A stretch of 6,004 bases of DNA from Campylobacteraceae bacterium (GTDB lineage Bacteria > Campylobacterota > Campylobacteria > Campylobacterales > Sulfurovaceae), in the NCBI GenBank assembly GCA_027081065.1, contig JALWLW010000028.1, positions 1 through 6,004 on the forward strand, read 5' to 3'. Below are positions 4,936 through 6,004 of this stretch, piece by piece; within the stretch, counting starts at the first letter, position 1; each line of letters starts with the position of its first letter. The notes beneath the pieces are model-generated. The model saw only the letters and a program-made list of their open reading frames with translations. It had not been told where the DNA came from and did not search any database. The position numbers and the translations under genes were made by a program.

Positions 4936-5382
4936 TTACCTAAACATCTTCCCAAGCATCTCCATAGCACCTTCGGCCCCACCTACTTGCTCTAACATAG
5001 TATCAACAAGAGAGTTTTCACCAGAGGTTGCTTGGTCAACTAAATTTGGTAGAGCATCTGCCAATGCACCCTTTGCTGACTCTTCACTTAGACCTAAATT
5101 TGAAGCAAACTCAGATATTTTATCTGAACCCAATAGGTCTGTAATAGCATCTACAGAGATAGGTTTATTTTCTCCATTACCTAACCATGAACCAACAATC
5201 TCACTTAGCCCCTCTCCATTGGTCATATTTGAGACAATAGAGCTAAGGTCTAAACCATTCTCACCACCAAGTAGAGAACCTAGTGCATTAGTAATGCTAT
5301 CTGCATCAAGTCCTGTTGTTGCATCATCACTGTTTCCTTGAATAATATCTGCTCCCATTTTTAGTAACTCTGTTAAATCCAT
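4936..5382 (-). CDS. yidB: YidB-like DUF937 protein
   Basis: The 148-residue acidic, Gly- and Asn-rich protein has no signal peptide or membrane helix. The segment GSWLGNGENKPIS (64-76), followed by an Asp/Ser-rich helical part (AITDLLGSDKISEFASNLGL, then ALADALPNLVDQATSGEN), matches the hallmark of the YidB/DUF937 family, where S-W-(L/V)-G-x-G-x-N-x-P-I is conserved. The function of the family is not established. The N-terminal half (LGSLLGGENGLDLSSIV and similar) is low complexity and repetitive. The ATG has AAGGA six bases upstream (complement of 5389-5393). It is divergent from the DsbD-like gene and convergent with fic; nothing nearby explains its role. The length is close to that of E. 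coli YidB. Confidence 0.82.
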   Translation of the reverse strand: MDLTELLKMGADIIQGNSDDATTGLDADSITNALGSLLGGENGLDLSSIVSNMTNGEGLSEIVGSWLGNGENKPISVDAITDLLGSDKISEFASNLGLSEESAKGALADALPNLVDQATSGENSLVDTMLEQVGGAEGAMEMLGKMFR

Positions 5383-5411
5383 TATTTATCCTTGTTTATT
5401 TTAATGTGATT

Positions 5412-5440
5412 AGTATAGCTAAAAAATTATGAGAACTATA
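5412..5440 (-). promoter_or_regulatory. Candidate promoter of the yidB-like gene
   Basis: On the minus strand TATACT (complement of 5412-5417) resembles a -10 element, about 30 bases before the ATG. The -35 position (TATAGT, complement of 5435-5440) matches the consensus poorly. It is listed because the leader length and the divergent arrangement make a promoter here likely. Confidence 0.3.
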
Positions 5441-5503
5441 TTATCATCTCTCTCTTTTAAGAATGAAACATTTTACTTTCAAACAAACAATACACGTTAA
5501 TCA

Positions 5504-5512
5504 TGATATTAT
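5504..5512 (+). promoter_or_regulatory. Extended -10 promoter of the DsbD-like gene
   Basis: TGATATTAT matches the extended -10 form TGnTATnAT closely, 27 bases before the ATG, and the position suits a start of transcription near 5519. There is no recognisable -35, which extended -10 promoters can do without. AAAGGA (5527-5532) follows as the ribosome binding site. Confidence 0.45.
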
Positions 5513-5539
5513 TTTACAGATAAATTAAAGGATATATTT

Positions 5540-6004
5540 ATGATAGAACTCATCTTTGGTTCCTTTGTAGCAGGAATACTTCTAACCTTTACTCCATGTG
5601 TTCTTCCTATGGTTCCTATTCTTTCAGGAATCATTGTAGGACAAGGAGAGAACATTACTACTAAAAAAGCTGTTATGCTCTCTTTAGCCTATGTTTTAGG
5701 AACAGCGTTTACCTATACTATTATGGGTGCTTTAGCTGGGGCAACAGGAGAGCAACTTCAAGCCTATTTTCAAAATGTCTGGGTAATAGGGGGTATGAGT
5801 TTTGTTTTTGTACTAATGGCTCTCTCCATGTTTGGACTCTTTACCATTCAACTCCCCTCCTCTATCCAATCTAAACTAAGCTCAACATCCGATGGCATCA
5901 AAGGTGGCTCTCTACCTATGGTCTTTTTGCTAGGGGCTATCTCTGCACTCATCTTAGGGGCGTGTGTCTCTCCTGTGCTTATCTCCTTTTTAGGGGTAGC
6001 GATT
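5540..6004 (+). CDS. dsbD: DsbD/CcdA-type thiol:disulfide electron transporter (3' end outside window)
   Basis: The first 155 codons are open to the last base of the window. The protein begins directly with a membrane helix containing TFTPCVLPMVPIL (Cys20 flanked by prolines). Further helices lie near 43-66, 79-102 and 127-152, the last containing GACVSPVL with Cys142. The two cysteines are 122 residues apart, the same spacing as C163 and C285 of the E. coli DsbD membrane domain. This pair passes electrons from cytoplasmic thioredoxin across the inner membrane to periplasmic partners. The N-terminal periplasmic domain of E. coli DsbD is absent: upstream in frame there is a TGA at 5504-5506 and no alternative start. 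Whether a C-terminal thioredoxin domain follows (short DsbD) or not (CcdA-like) lies outside the window. The start is supported by AAAGGA seven bases upstream. Confidence 0.88.
   Translation, partial: MIELIFGSFVAGILLTFTPCVLPMVPILSGIIVGQGENITTKKAVMLSLAYVLGTAFTYTIMGALAGATGEQLQAYFQNVWVIGGMSFVFVLMALSMFGLFTIQLPSSIQSKLSSTSDGIKGGSLPMVFLLGAISALILGACVSPVLISFLGVAI

Overview
The window looks like a chromosomal segment of a Campylobacterota (epsilonproteobacterial) organism, perhaps of the Sulfurovum/Sulfurimonas/Arcobacter type. I infer this from the low GC, tightly packed genes, AAGGA-type ribosome binding sites, and a HemJ-like protein and short-form DsbD resembling those I associate with this group. 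No marker gene fixes the genus.

Left block (1-1595, + strand): the tail of a small membrane-anchored protein, then a secreted thioredoxin-fold protein with a CHFC active site, then a probable lipoprotein with an SdiA-regulated/YjiK-type beta-propeller. The three are close enough to be one transcription unit, and the last two point to envelope functions.

Second block (3397-1592, - strand): an exported endonuclease/exonuclease/phosphatase (EEP) family nuclease with an extra C-terminal domain, followed three bases later by hemJ, the membrane protoporphyrinogen IX oxidase of haem synthesis. This pair converges on the left block with a 4-bp overlap of stop codons.

Accessory-looking island (about 3416-4935): an AT-rich non-coding stretch with several dyads and a tandem 10-bp palindromic repeat, then an unrecognised small gene and, 15 bases later, a class II Fic AMP-transferase with all core motifs intact. 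The small gene's frame is open for 52 codons upstream of its first ATG, with a good Shine-Dalgarno sequence in front but no ATG, GTG or TTG. This suggests either a lost start codon (ATA where ATG is expected) or a non-canonical start. A candidate promoter lies directly beside the tandem palindromes, so the pair may be a regulated, toxin-antitoxin-like unit. This is the least explained part of the window. A GC-rich hairpin closes it.

Right block: a DUF937/YidB-like protein (- strand), a divergent promoter region, and the first 155 codons of a DsbD/CcdA-type transmembrane thiol electron transporter that runs off the window. DsbD could supply electrons to the periplasmic thioredoxin-fold protein encoded at 215-841, although the two genes are not adjacent.
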